A stretch of DNA of 60,000 nt, from positions 161,634,849 through 161,694,848 of the forward strand of contig NC_081413.1 in assembly GCF_030272615.1 (NCBI RefSeq), written 5' to 3'. Position numbers and translations under genes: made by a program. This DNA is from Cryptomeria japonica (Eukaryota; Streptophyta; Pinopsida; Cupressales; Cupressaceae). Position 1 is the first letter of the stretch. Each line of letters opens with the position of its first letter. Positions 46,564 through 58,361 of this stretch are shown piece by piece. Below the pieces are notes generated by a model. That model made no database searches, was not told where the DNA came from, and saw only the letters and a program-made list of their open reading frames with translations.

Positions 46564-49150
46564 ATGGCATTGGTGCACAAATTTGATTGCATTTGCAGAT
46601 ATCAGAGGCCAGTAGATGGAAGAGAGATGGCAAGTACCACAAAACCTCCTTGTACCTTGTTGCATTAATTGTTGTCATAAATGCATGTTAGATAGGTCAA
46701 GAAAAAATGTCAAGCAGGTCAAAAGACAGGAAGGTGCCTCTGTGTTGGTGCCAGACGTGTCTATGAGTCTAAAAGAGTCTATGTTAGATGTGAGCATGTT
46801 TGCATCTTCAAGGTCGAATCGGTAGTTCTGTGATAAACATACACTGTCGATTGGATAAGCTACTGAGAGGATACACTTAAGTAGGTCCTCTGGGGAAGAC
46901 TAAGATAGCAGATAGGGCTAGGATTGACAATTCTGTGATAGAACATAAGTTGCCAATCAGGAAACTACTCAAGAGGATACACTCAAGCAGAGGCCATAGG
47001 ATAGGATAGATCGAGGCACTTTCTGATGAACAAGGAGTACCAAAGAAATTTACAATTCTGTGATATAACATACATTGTCAATTGGATAAGCTACTCAAGA
47101 GGATACACTCAAGTAGGTGCCCTAAAAGATAGGATCAAAGCAACACTTTGTGATGAACAGGGAGTACTACTAGGATAGAAGAGTAGCACTTTGTGATTAA
47201 TAGGGAATGCCACTAGGAGAGAGTGCCATATGATAGATATAAGCACTAGGATAAAAAACTGCACTTTGTCATGAACAAAGAGTACCACTAGGATTGACGC
47301 AATTGATTTACTTGACTGTAGGAGGACCTACCGATGTTGGAGTCATGGGAGAGATTCCCTTTGACTTAGAGTTTATGACCAGAGCTGACATTTGAGGATA
47401 GACTGACAGTTGAGGCCATGGGCTTGCGATATACTATGTATGTGCCTGAGTTTCGGGAAAACATTGGGTTGTTGACTGCATTAGTTGAGAGATGGCACTT
47501 AGAGATAGGCACTTTTCATTTGCTGATGGGTGAGATGACAATCACCTTAGAGGATGTATACAGGATACTAAGGATACCGATCTTTGAGGAGTTAGTTCCT
47601 TACGATTGAGAGGGAGACAGTAATGCACTGAGATGAGTGCTCCAGGATCTAGGACTAGAGATGAGGGTAGAACATGTGGCTTGGGACACCATGACAATGA
47701 CATGATTAGCACTACTAGCAGTGCTGGCAGGAGTGATCAGTGGATTCCTATGTCCAGATAGGGCAACACAAGGGTTGGTTGTGGGATGGGGGAGGACTCT
47801 AGAGACATTGTTGACTGAGTACACTAGGTTTGCATGGGGGTTGTGTCTGCTGCATCACTTTGTGTATCATGGATTAGCAGGATTGGGGTGTGGAGTGACC
47901 TTGTTGTAGGTTTGGGCATATGAGCATCTGTCAGTTACACGTCTGATACATTTTAGAGGCAGAGGACATGGGCCCAGCTTTGTACATCTATATGATATGA
48001 TTAGTCACAACCACAAATTGGGAGGCTAGAGTATTGGTGTAGGGTGATTGATGAGATAGATAGTGTGGTATGGAGGCCTTACTTAGACTATGAGGAGTGG
48101 GAGGATGATGCAGTGGAACTGCCATATGTGTTCAGGAGCAAGTATCTAATTGGGAGGACACTATATATCATTGAGAGACAGTTGATAGATAGGGTATGTA
48201 GGTAGTTCGACAAGATACAATGTATGCCATGGGGGTCAGGGATGTATGTGCGGACTATGAGGGATCAGGTGCATTTGGGGCCATTATTATCATATGATCA
48301 GGTAGTGACACAGCTGTAGGAGATGGTTCCCATGCCTTGGGACATATGGGCAAATGTGGAGGATGCAGGGATGGATGCAGATTACATTGCATATTGGGGA
48401 GAGCATCCATTTCCATGGTTGACAGATCAGGGGGAGCCGATAGAGGGAGATAGTAGAGGTGATGGAGATGATAGTGGAGATGGTGGAGGTAGAGGCTGAC
48501 GATGGAGGTGAGGCATAGTGCCAGAGAGGAGAGTGGTTTAGAGGAGAGAGGGAGGAGAGGAGGGACATGCTCATATAGTGAGGGGTAGAGGTGGATTATC
48601 ATTATAGGTGCCAGCAGTATAGGTTCCCAGATAGGTACAAGGATAGGGACAGGGTGAGGGGGGAGAGGAGGAGGATGAGGTACTATCCTTGAGGGAGATC
48701 TGATAGGGATAGGGAGATGAGATCTAGGATCTGGAGAGGGATACAACTAGGCTCAGGAGATAGCTGAGGGATACTGAGTGGGGGAGGGATCAGGCTATTC
48801 AACGCTATACAGAGGTTGAGACAACACTAAGGGTAGGGAGGTAGGCAATAAAGGACACAGTGGCTATATACATCTATGTTTTGTAGGCAGGGGAGGAGAT
48901 AGCTTACTAGTGAGACCTATACTATGGAGTGGTGCCACCAGATGAGTGGGATAGGAGCTTCCGGAGACCATCATAGACTACAACGATCACTGGAGGGAGA
49001 GACAGGACACAGGGGTCTAGCAGTGGGGTCATGGGTCCTCCACAACCACCACTAGATAGAAGGGGTAGGAGAGACGATCTTGGGGTGGGTCCTTCCAGGG
49101 CTCAGACTCCGTCTAGGCCAGCTAGCTCCGAGGGAGGGAGTTCATCATAG
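46564..49150 (+). pseudogene. antisense PMD gene carried by element B
   Basis: Homologue of the PMD gene in A. Exon 1 46564-46629 is again 22 codons (MALVHKFD to REM). The intron opens GCAAGT, where A has GTAAGT, and ends TTGACTGTAG at 47321. Exon 2 runs 47322-49150. PMD motifs: GLRYTMYVPEFRENIGLL, HLLMGEMTITLEDVYRIL, ISGFLCPDRATQGL, a VWAYEHL block with TAG before it, GPSFVHLYDMI. Stops begin early (TAG and TGA near 47364-47375) and the 1,829-nt exon is not a multiple of three, so indels have occurred. The C-terminal acidic and Glu-rich tail is recognisable up to GGSSS. The gene is opposite to the element, between pol and 3' LTR, as in A. Confidence 0.85.
46820..47115 (+). repeat. three intron units of about 120 bp in PMD gene of element B
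   Basis: Three blocks each carrying AATTCTGTGATA, CAATTGGATAAGCTACTCA and GAGGATACACTCAAGTAGG-like words. Element A has a single copy (about 23227-23330). Copies of the CACTTTGTGATGAACAGGGA unit follow at 47147-47290. Confidence 0.8.
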
Positions 49151-50552
49151 CCTTAGAGGGCTCCCTATGTATCTGTTTTGTACCATTTTGTATGATGACA
49201 CCTTTGGGTGATTGTAGCCATATGATTTTGACATCATTGTATCATGACACTTATGATTTTGATATATATATATGAGATTATTCATCCTTGCAGAAGCTAT
49301 ATGCATGTGTATCTATGTGATGCATGTTTATATATGATGCTTATGATATGGATGCAAATATGTACATGATGAATTGCAATATTTTGTTCTTTTTCTGGGT
49401 TTATATGTCATGCATGATGCAAATGTAAATGTATGAAATGTAGATGAATATGATAATGCAAAAGATGAGATGCATGATGAAAATGTAAAATGTGATAACA
49501 TGTGGTGTGTGTAGGATATGATGCAATTGTAATTTCTATATGTATTTATGAAATGCTAATATGTGGTAATGCAGGTGTAAGCTACATGAAATGCAAATAT
49601 TTTTAGTGTGTCATTATACTCAATCATGTGATAACAGACTACATGGATTCAAGAAGGACTATGGAGGTCAATTAAGAAAGGGGTATGGATGATACAAGAT
49701 ATGGAAGTGAAACAACTTCTTGTGCTATTATCATCATTGATCTTTATTATGGCAAATAGGTTATGACAATCTAGGTATAGGTTCGACCCAAAAAGTCATT
49801 ATACCTATTTGCATGGAGATCAGACAGTCGCAAACAAGGAATGCCCTAGTTCACACTAGACTCTCAATGTCCTCATATGCTTGGAAAAGTCATGGCAATA
49901 CTAAGAGACAATCCACAGACAACAAAAAAAAGGTAATGATACCCCATCCTCGCCTTTCTAGTCAAAGACATCTTGGAGATAGAATCTCTAGTCAGAGAGA
50001 ACCCGAAAAAGATAAAAGACATGTCACCAAAAGATAAAATCAAAAGAAAATCAAGGCTTGACACCAACATCCACTATAGTCCTCAAGTTTAGTGTCTCTT
50101 GTCACTTGTATAATTCTATTTGATTGTGGTCACAATGTTTGCTTTCACAAAAGGATAGATAGCACTAAACCATAATGTTGTGCAAGTTTGTTGAAAGATT
50201 TGATTTTTTGAAGCCCATTGTTGTTGTGTCTCATATGAAACTAATTGAATCCATGAAATTGATACTTTATTGTGGAGAAGATGAAACTTTATTGCAGACT
50301 GGTGATGCAAATGTTTCTTTATTGTGGATTATGCGTGGATAGACTGAAGAAAAACTAGAAGAAACTATACTCCTCAGAACGTGTGATGCTCTCAGTCCCA
50401 CACCCATCACTAGACTTAGGATTTTCCTTAGCCATAGATAGGAGCTGATTTATTATGGATGAAAAGGTTGTGATTGTGTGCAAAGTGAAAGGATGAGATG
50501 AAATCCTGAAGGAGGGAGGAGCAATGTCTCTATACATGGCGCCGGTGACCCA
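49151..50552 (-). other. 3' untranslated region of element B
   Basis: Reverse counterpart of 19440-20980 in element A: ATGCAAATG-rich simple sequence (49260-49600), a conserved block around 49770-50110, then CTTTATTGTGG words (reverse of the AATAAA cluster) near 50260-50335. It is broken at 50553-50557 by insertion of element C and resumes at 57003. Confidence 0.8.
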
Positions 50553-50557
50553 GTTTT
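50553..50557. other. target-site duplication GTTTT of element C (partner 57003-57007)
   Basis: GTTTT stands immediately before the left LTR and immediately after the right LTR. Removing element C rejoins a sequence that matches the uninterrupted region of element A near 19485-19515. Confidence 0.95.
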
Positions 50558-51365
50558 TGTTGGAATTCTACACTCTTATGAGAATAGTTGATGTTGTCAT
50601 TGATGGCAACCAACTAGCAACCATTTGGCAACCAACTAGCAGATACTGACACCGGAAATATATTTCTACATACACCAGAAGACACCAACACTAATAGGCA
50701 CTTCACTGGCATCGACAACATTGCATACCCGCACTCACACCGACATGGAATAAACCTTTGTTTATTGTATTTTAATATAAATATCTTTTGTAAGCCAACA
50801 TGGTACATTGTAATAGACTCATATATGTATGAGATATTATATATATGGTATGGCATATGATAGATAGAGAAGAGCAAGATATGATGTATAATTTTGTATA
50901 GGTGATATAGTTGGCAACAAAGGTTTTGGTTATTGACTGAGCTTAAACCAGTACTGAACTTGGCATGAGAGATGCGGTTTTGAGCATTACATTGTATTGG
51001 ATTTTGATAATCCATTTTGTAGTTAGAGTGACTCTTTATTGAGCAGTGAACTCTAGGCTGTTGGCCTCCCTGCATGTGCAGGCCCCTCATTGTAAGTAGT
51101 ATTTATTCATTGGCCAATGAGTAAATATTATGGGTCACAAATCCCATCGAGGTTTTTCCCACACCGAGTTTCCTCATTAAATATCTTGTGTTATGGTGTG
51201 TTTCTATGTTGTCTCTATTATTTCTGTTTATTGCAATAATTCTTATTTACTGGTACACTATTTTGGGATGCAAAGTTATTAATAAGGTTAAATATTCTGC
51301 TAACTAGTTACACACTGATTCACCCCCCCCTCTTAGTGTCTTTGGGACTATCATTGAATCTAACA
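50558..51365 (+). repeat. 5' LTR of pol-less copia-type element C
   Basis: 808 bp, TGTTGGAATTC to ATCTAACA, a direct repeat of 56197-57002. It contains the copia-like TTTTTCCCACACCGAGTTTCC block and CACCCCCCCCTCTTAGTGTC near its end. Divergence from its partner is obvious to the eye, more than for element A, suggesting an older insertion. Confidence 0.95.
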
Positions 51366-51367
51366 TT

Positions 51368-51380
51368 TGGTATTAGAGCC
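51368..51380 (+). other. primer-binding site of element C
   Basis: TGGTATTAGAGCC, one change from the initiator-tRNA-Met site TGGTATCAGAGCC used by most plant copia elements; it begins two bases after the LTR. Confidence 0.9.
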
Positions 51381-51436
51381 TAGTCCTCTATTTTCAAAAG
51401 CCTAACAACTTGAGGAAGATTTTGATACCGGTATAG

Positions 51437-52441
51437 ATGGAAAACTTAATAAAACTATTGGAAGGAGCTCTTGAAGATTATAATGTAGAAAAATTGAAGA
51501 ATATCAAACTTGAAGATGATCTGAGGATTGCACAGGAATTGATTAAAGGAATTCAAGAGAACTTTTCTATAGCACAAAATAAATTAAAATAACTTCATGA
51601 GAAGATGTAGAATGATGATGATGAGCATGAAACTCTTAGAGACATTGCAAACAAGGTGAGACAAGAAAATAGTAATATGAAGAATGAAATGCAAGATATG
51701 ACTATGAGGTTATGTAAAGATATTGAAGATAGGAATAATAATGAAGAAGAATTGACTAGGAGACTTAATGATACTGGAAATGAAAATCTGAGACTTAGTC
51801 ATGAAAATGATATGTTGAAGACAGACTTGATTCACATGCAACATGATAAAGCTAAGCTTATGAGACAAGTTTGAATTCTGGAAAATGACTTGGATACTAC
51901 AAATAAACACAAAGACAAATTCAAGAAAAGTTCAAAAGAACTTGATGACATGCTAAAGAAACAAAAACCTAATGGAGATACTAATGGACTTGGATTTGAA
52001 CATGGAGAAAGTTCCAGTACAGCAAACAATCAAGATTAGAACAAATTGGTAAGACAACCTAATGCTTATAAATTTAATGGCAAATGTCTTAATTGCAACA
52101 AATGTGGTCACAGAGAAAATCAATGTAGATTTAGAAATTATCAGAATACAAACTCACCCACCAGTCAATGTTCCAAATGCAACAAAGTTGGTCATAATTC
52201 AGAAAATTGCAGAATGAATGTAAAATGCTATGTTTGTAGAAGATTTGGACATTTATCTAATCAATGCAGATCACAAACCGGTCAAGGATATGGAAAGGAT
52301 ATTCAGAGGAATAATATAACTTGTTATGCTTGTAACAAGATTGGACATATTGCTAAATTCTGTAGAAGCAAGAATGCACCGACAAACAACAAAGGATCTA
52401 GTTTGAAAGGCAAAGAAAAGGTAGATGAAGTTAAGCAATAA
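51437..52441 (+). pseudogene. Gag-like ORF1 of element C: coiled coil plus four CCHC zinc knuckles
   Basis: From ATG 51437 in one frame. The first 200 residues are Glu/Lys/Asn-rich heptad-like sequence (probable coiled coil) rather than a normal copia gag fold. Then follow four C-X2-C-X4-H-X4-C knuckles: CLNCNKCGHRENQC, CSKCNKVGHNSENC, CYVCRRFGHLSNQC and CYACNKIGHIAKFC (about 52088-52365). Plant copia Gags usually have one. In-frame stops: TAA and TAG near 51591-51610, TGA 51872, TAG 52037; TAA at 52439 is probably native. It would bind RNA and form particles, perhaps packaging the transcript of C for use by another element's polymerase. Confidence 0.85.
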
Positions 52442-52848
52442 TTTTCAAAACAATGGATTAGGAATAGTGATAAGAGAATTGATGAAACTATATCTTCACT
52501 AGTAGAATAGAGTAATCCTCCACTGATAGGAGATTCTTCATCTAACTGAGGAATAATCCCTTGGGGGTATTGCAGAAAGTTTAAGATCACGCATTCTACC
52601 CTTGGTTGACGGTGAGAAGATACATATCTTCTTTACTGGTAGTTGTGTTAAGTTTTCACTTAATCAATGAGCATTTAATGTTGTTTTAAAGAACTTTTTT
52701 GCTGTAAAGCACTGGGAAACCCTCATTTCAAACTCACCGAGCATTCAAACTTTTAGTGAACACAAAATCGAGCAAAGGCATTCAAGGCAAATCTTTGAAG
52801 TGTTTTTCAAGCATTCAACAAACATCTGGATAAGAGGTATTTTTCATA

Positions 52849-55800
52849 ATGGTTGCTTCATCTTCTACTCCTGAATTTATTCCGAACCCTACCATTGTGG
52901 AGAATGTGAAATGCCCTAGGCCCATATTCAAAATAATTCTTGAGATTGCGAAGCAAGACGGATCTGTAGGAGCTTTTTCAAAAATACCTAAGGGTGTAGC
53001 ATTTGCAGAAAACCCTATGATTTACATACATTGCAATATAGAAGACCTAGTATGTGAGGAGTTAATGAAAATGTTTAATAAGGTCATTTGTGATGAACAT
53101 GGAATTGTTAAACTCAAACATAAGATTGTGGAAACTTTAGGTTTTGTGGAGATACTGAATATCCCTCAATTTCTAGAGGAAGTGGTAAGGATTGCATTGA
53201 GTAGAGCACATGGAGAATTCTTATGGTTTGATTCTGTTTGTAAGATAACCCGACAAGCAATTAGGGCAGTTACTAGTTTACCCTCAACCGGTAATAGACC
53301 TGATAAGACAAAGAAGATTCCCAACAAAATGGTGACAAGCCTAACCAGAGAAACATCTGACAATAGGTCACTTAGAGTAAATGACATTAAGGAAATCAAT
53401 GTGAGGTATATAAGTATGGTTCTTGGATACAAAGCCACACATGCTAACAGACTCTTGATTATGTTTCAAGTCTTTGTATTTATAGTGCTTATGAAATGAT
53501 AAACAACAATGCTAAGATAGATGTGTGTGAATCATTAAAAGATGAGCTTATTGACAACCTGAAAAAGATTAAGGGAGACAAGAAAGGTACTTTCCGCTTT
53601 GGAAACCTTTTGGTATGTTTGATGTTATATCTCACCAAAGAAATCCCTGATATAGGACACAGAGACTTTGGTTATGATATACTAGTAGGAAAACAACTAC
53701 AGGAAGCTTTTATCAGAATGGGAACTAGTAAAGAAAATAACATAATAGATTACTTTAAAACTTTCCAATATAAGATGAGAGCTAGGGAAAGGATGCCTCA
53801 GAGCATAGTTGAGAAATATGACAAGCAAATCTGTTTTGTCATTAAAAGAGATGAAATCTAGATGGAAGCAGTAAGCCCTAGAACTATTTGGATTAATGAA
53901 ATGGGTTATGGGGTTGATCTACATGTTCTGGAAACGTATGCAAAAGCACTGCTTGAAGCACCAAGAGAACCATTTGATGAAATATTTGGAAGTGCTGAAA
54001 CCATAGCTAGTAAAGTATGAATTGAGAAAAAAAAGAAGAAAAGAGACAAATTCAATAGGGATGCATCCAAGAAAGCACCCAAAGAAGACATGGACATTAA
54101 GGAAGAAACAATAGGTGGTTAGGGAACCCAAGAAGAAGCTTACTCCAAAGAGAAAACAGACACTGATTACCCCTTCATTGAATGATTTATTGAATGAAAT
54201 AACGAAGGAAGGCAATCTATCTAATGTGAAGAAATGCTATACTTCTTCAAATTATATTGACGGAAAAACTATTGAAGAAATCATTGTTCTTCATTTAGAC
54301 ATTTATAAGAAAGTTTTGATTGAAGTTGTTGATGAGCTACCAAATGATCTCTACATGAGACTAGAAGCTAAAAGGCTATAAGTGATGGAATTAGACAAGA
54401 AATTGAAAGTTGAAGCAATCTTGGCTGTTCACCTGGTTAACTCCAAGGAAGAAATAGATGAACTTATTTTTGAGGATAACCGATCAGTATTTGCTAGTGG
54501 ACACTAGCAAGTGAGCCTGATGGCTGGAAGAGTGATGGAAATTGCAGATGAAATAATGGATAGTTGGGATATATTATTTGTGGAGAAAGAAAAAAGAGAG
54601 GAAATGAACAGACCTAAGAAGACATTTAAGGTTTACCAAAAGTTCAAGGGTAAAGGAAAAATTGGTGGAGTTCCAAACATTAAGATTACTGATAATCTTC
54701 CACCGCCACCTTTGGATACTACACCAGTACACTCAGTAGATCCACCGATTATTGACACTGAAGGAATAAGACATGATGATACTAATCCTGAGTCAGAAAT
54801 ACTTTTTACAATGAATGTGGATACTCAAGAAGTAAAAATTGTTGTGGATAAGGAAATCTTTGAAGTCAAGTCAGACAATGTTGACAATAGCAACATAGCA
54901 GAGAAATCAGTACAAATTATTGAAACTAAGACAACAACACAAACAGAGCAACCGACACAGACTAAAAAACCTACTGAAGATAAAGGTACTAGCATAGGGC
55001 CACTGGAGACAAAGAAACCCATAGAGAAACAAACTAAGGCAGAAGTGCACACAGAGATAGAGAAACTGACAGCTACAGAGACTGAGAAACCTTGAAAGGT
55101 TGAGATGCAAACACAGATTGATCCACCAGAAGAAAATGCAAACAAAATGGACACATCTGATGGAAGCAAAAAGGTAATAAAAATGATTGGTTAGACATCC
55201 AGCACATCCATAGGTGAATTCAGACCTACCAATGCTACAGAGGTACTTTTGGATTCAATTAAGAAGATAACAGATTGCAATGCATTGGCCTACAAGGCAA
55301 TTGACAACACATTACCTATTCTTAAGTTGATTGCACCAAATTGTAAAATAGATCACATTACTGATTCTTTGGGTAAATTGGACACATTGTCCAAATTTAT
55401 TGCTGATAATATAATAACTATTGATAAAGTGAATGAGGACACAATTAAGGAGAGAGTTGATAAAGAGAAAAACACATTATTTGAAGACACTATAAAGAAG
55501 TGTACAAAACACTTAAATACATTATTAGCGGTACTTAACTCTACAATTTTGGAGTACAAGGAGCTATATAGGGAAACATGCAAAAATCACCTTTTGACAG
55601 AGGACACAGATGAGGAGATCATAAAAACACAAAAAGAAATTGATGATATAGCAGATAATATAATTGGTTCATCCGAACATATATCAGTTTTTGAACAGGA
55701 AATGGCATTTTTTGAGGAGAAGTTAGAGAAACTTGAGAAAGAGAAGGCAAGGATAAGGTCAAATACTCGAGAACTTAAAAATAAACTTGGTCCTAAATTG

Positions 55801-55995
55801 GAAAATCTTATCACTCAGAGAATTGAAATATCCAAGGCATTAGTTCAAGGAGACCGATCACCGAAAGATCACATGCACTATCTCATCGGTATAATCCAAC
55901 AGATTGAGGCAACTTTAGATGACAACAACAAATTTATGCAGTGTCTAAATATGATTTTGGTAGATGTCTTTCAGATTGTAACCAACCGGTTATAG
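52849..55995 (+). pseudogene. large unrecognised ORF2 of element C (about 1,050 codons)
   Basis: Frame 1 from ATG 52849, frame 3 from about 53490 to 54110, then frame 1 to TAG 55993. The N-terminal part is a mixed alpha/beta-like domain (GSVGAFSKIPKGVAFAENP; ITRQAIRAVTSLPSTG; LRVNDIKEINVRYISMVLGY; GTFRFGNLLVCLMLYLTKE). A Lys-rich basic stretch follows near 54020-54160, then a Thr/Gln/Lys-Pro linker (54700-55095; KKPTEDKGTSIG) and a C-terminal coiled coil (EEKLEKLEKEKARIR near 55717). No retropepsin, integrase or RT motif is present. Stops: TAA 54379, TAG near 54505, TGA 55093, TAG near 55192, among others. I do not recognise the family. Its position where pol should be makes C non-autonomous. 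Confidence 0.6.
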
Positions 55996-56183
55996 ACTTT
56001 GATGTAAAATTTTTGCACTCATTTGATTATTTTTGACAACCTTTGTCATTGATGTCAAAGGGGGAATAGTGGAGAGAAAAATGCTTATACAAAGGAGATC
56101 ACTTGATCAGGGGGAGAACATCTTTTTGGAATCTTTTTGGACTTTAGTTTTTGGATTTTTCTCATGAGTGTTGCCATCAATGC
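55996..56183 (+). other. 3' untranslated region of element C
   Basis: Contains a first GATGTCAAAGGGGGAATAG block (56052-56070) and GATCAGGGGGAGAAC (56105-56119) before the true polypurine tract. These are typical of the 3' region of plant copia elements. Confidence 0.6.
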
Positions 56184-56192
56184 CAAAGGGGG
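56184..56192 (+). other. polypurine tract of element C
   Basis: CAAAGGGGG within TGCCAAAGGGGGCGAT, four bases before the 3' LTR. Confidence 0.8.
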
Positions 56193-56196
56193 CGAT

Positions 56197-57002
56197 TGTT
56201 GGCATTCTACACTCTTATGAGAATAGTTGATGTTATCATTGATGACAACCATCTGGCAACCAACCAACATATACCAGCATTGGCAATAGATTTCTACATA
56301 CACCGACAGACACCAGCACCAACAAGCACTTCACTGACATCGACAACAATGCATACCGACACTTAGGCCGACATAGAATAAACTTTTGTTTATTGTATTT
56401 TAATGTAAATATCTTTTGTAAGCCGACATGGTACATTGTAATAGATTCATATATGTATGAGATCTTATAGGTCATTTTATATATGGTATGGCATATGATA
56501 GATAGAGAAGAGCGAGATATGATGTATAATTTTGTATAAGGTGATATAGTTGGTAGCAAAGGTTTTGGTTATTATCTGAGATTAAACCAGTGCTAAACCT
56601 GGCATGAGAGATGTTGTTTTGAGCAGTACATTGTATTGGATTTTGATAATCCATTTTTTAGTCAGTGTGACTCTTTATTGAGTAGTGAACTCTAGGCTAT
56701 TGGCCTCCCTGCATGTGCAGGCCCCTCATTGTAAGTGGTATTTATTTATTGGCCAGTGAGTAAATATTGTGGGTCACAAATCCCACCAAGGTTTTCCCCA
56801 CACCAGGTTTCATCGTTAAATATCTTGTGTTATGGTGTGTTTCTATGTTGTCTCTATCATTTCTATTTAGTGCAATAATTCTTATTTACCGGTACACTGT
56901 TTTGGGATGCAAATTTATTAATAAGTTTAAATATTCTGCTAACCTGTTAGACACTAATTCACCCCCCTCTCAATGTCTTTGGGATTGTCATTGAATCTAA
57001 CA
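56197..57002 (+). repeat. 3' LTR of element C
   Basis: 806 bp, TGTTGGCATTC to ATCTAACA, partner of 50558-51365. It is followed directly by the GTTTT duplication, and then by the resumed sequence of element B. Confidence 0.95.
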
Positions 57003-57174
57003 GTTTTGACCATGGTACTTTCCCAAGGCACCACCAAAGTTGGTTTCACCGTTGGACGAAATATTTTTCTATTATTTTATTTTATTTTATTTTATTTTAT
57101 ATTTTTTGATTTTTTTTGTATTTTGGAATTTTTATTTATTTTTTTGTATTTTTGAATTAGGATATTATGAAGAG
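57003..57174 (-). other. 3' untranslated region of element B, right part
   Basis: Continuation of 49151-50552 after element C. Includes the TTTTA pentamer run at 57074-57105 and T-rich tract, the reverse of the A-rich tract following pol in element A. Confidence 0.85.
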
Positions 57175-57690
57175 CTATGTGTAAAACATGTGAAGGTTCA
57201 TGTTGTTGATAGGATCCTCCAAAGGTTCACCCTCTAGGGTTGAGAGTTGATATGCACCAGATCCATAGGCTACTGTGATGATGTAAGGACCAAGCCAACT
57301 TGGTTCAAACTTGCCCTTCTTCTCTCTGCCTTGCTGATTTTTAAGATATTCTCTGAGAATTAAGTCACCCACCTTGAATGTGTGAGGCTTTACGTTATGA
57401 TTGTAGTTGCATTGTTCCTTGACTGAATGATGTGTAGCTTGAGTTACTGTCTTCCTTGATAAAGGAACTGAGATATAATTACTAGTGTGTGGACTACATA
57501 GGCCCGTATGCGTGTCACCTAAAGAAGTTTGGGCATCCCTAAAAAATTCCTTCGAGGAAGCTCCATTAAAGGTCCATGATGTATTGCCAAAAGGGAATGG
57601 ATGTGCATAACAAGTGGATGAGTTATGAAGGTTTATGATTGCAAAAAGAAGAGAAAGTATCATGACATGATGAAGACTTAGGATCAACAA
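57175..57690 (-). pseudogene. hydrophobic-start ORF fused to integrase C-terminal module, element B
   Basis: A 171-codon open frame with no stop. The last roughly 80 residues match the integrase C-terminus of element A (NHNVKPHTFKVGDLIL, KGKFEPSWLGPYIIT, LSTLEGEPLEDPINNM). The first roughly 85 have no counterpart in A: a hydrophobic N-terminus (MILSLLFAIINL) that resembles a signal peptide or membrane anchor, then CYAHPFPFGNTSWTFNGASS. It differs in frame from the segment just upstream. It may be a chance fusion at a deletion junction or a retained accessory ORF; splicing cannot be excluded. Confidence 0.6.
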
Positions 57691-57704
57691 GTATACTTTT
57701 TAAC

Positions 57705-58361
57705 TTAAAATTGTAGAATGTTTCCCCCAGTTATTTTGATATTAGGGGACATCAACTCTTTCTCTTTTTCTTTCATAGGATTTTTATCCCTGACCTTGGT
57801 TTTTGTAGAGTCCAATAGCTTTTGATTTTGATTTGGACTGAAGGAATTCTCTTTATTTTTGACTTTTAGATTTTTCTTTTCAAATCTTGATTTGTGATCC
57901 ACAATGAGTAAGGGATTTTATAATTCTTGTTGATCCAAGTCTGGAAGAGGAGTGGAAATGGAATGAGTGGATGAAATGGTAAATCTATGTGAGTTATCAA
58001 GAGGGCTGGCGATATACTCAATAGATTCTATGTTGGAACCACTCTTAGGACTATTGATATCAAGAGATGCTTGCACCACTAGAGGAGATTTGCATTTAGA
58101 CTTAGTAGCCACAACTCTAGGTGGTTCACACCCAATTCCTTGTAAATTATTTATAGATTGTTCCCGTTGACTAAATACCTTAGGAGATAGTGGGAGTTGA
58201 TCAACATGAAAGATATACTCACCACATCCCATGTCTTTAATCTTGAACTTTTCTTTGACCTCTTCTTGTTTTTATGTAGAATATTTCAAGGATTTTGGAT
58301 CAACATATGTTGATGAAGGAACAACCTCTCGATTGACCGAGATTCTTATTTATGATCTAGG
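57705..58361 (-). pseudogene. replacement segment after protease in element B
   Basis: Same frame as the protease. It starts with a stretch alignable to element A (NREVVPSSTYVDP; KFKIKDMG), then switches to sequence absent from A (HVDQLPLSPKVFSQREQ; ASPLDNSHRFTISSTHS; a Lys/Asn-rich part with ENSFSPNQNQKLLDS). It occupies the place of the G-patch linker, RT, both RNase H domains and most of integrase. It has a few stops (near 57918 and 58320-58355). No recognisable domain. Confidence 0.6.

Noticed and set aside
48255-48746. 163-codon minus-strand Pro/His-rich open frame
   Set aside because: Same effect: complement of the PMD tail in element B.
54825-55169. Hydrophobic Cys/Val/Ser-rich minus-strand frame
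   Set aside because: Complement of the Thr/Lys/Glu linker of ORF2; not membrane protein evidence.
57061-57155. Phe-rich open frame over the TTTTA run
   Set aside because: Simple repeat next to the pol end of element B; its reverse is the A-rich tract of element A.
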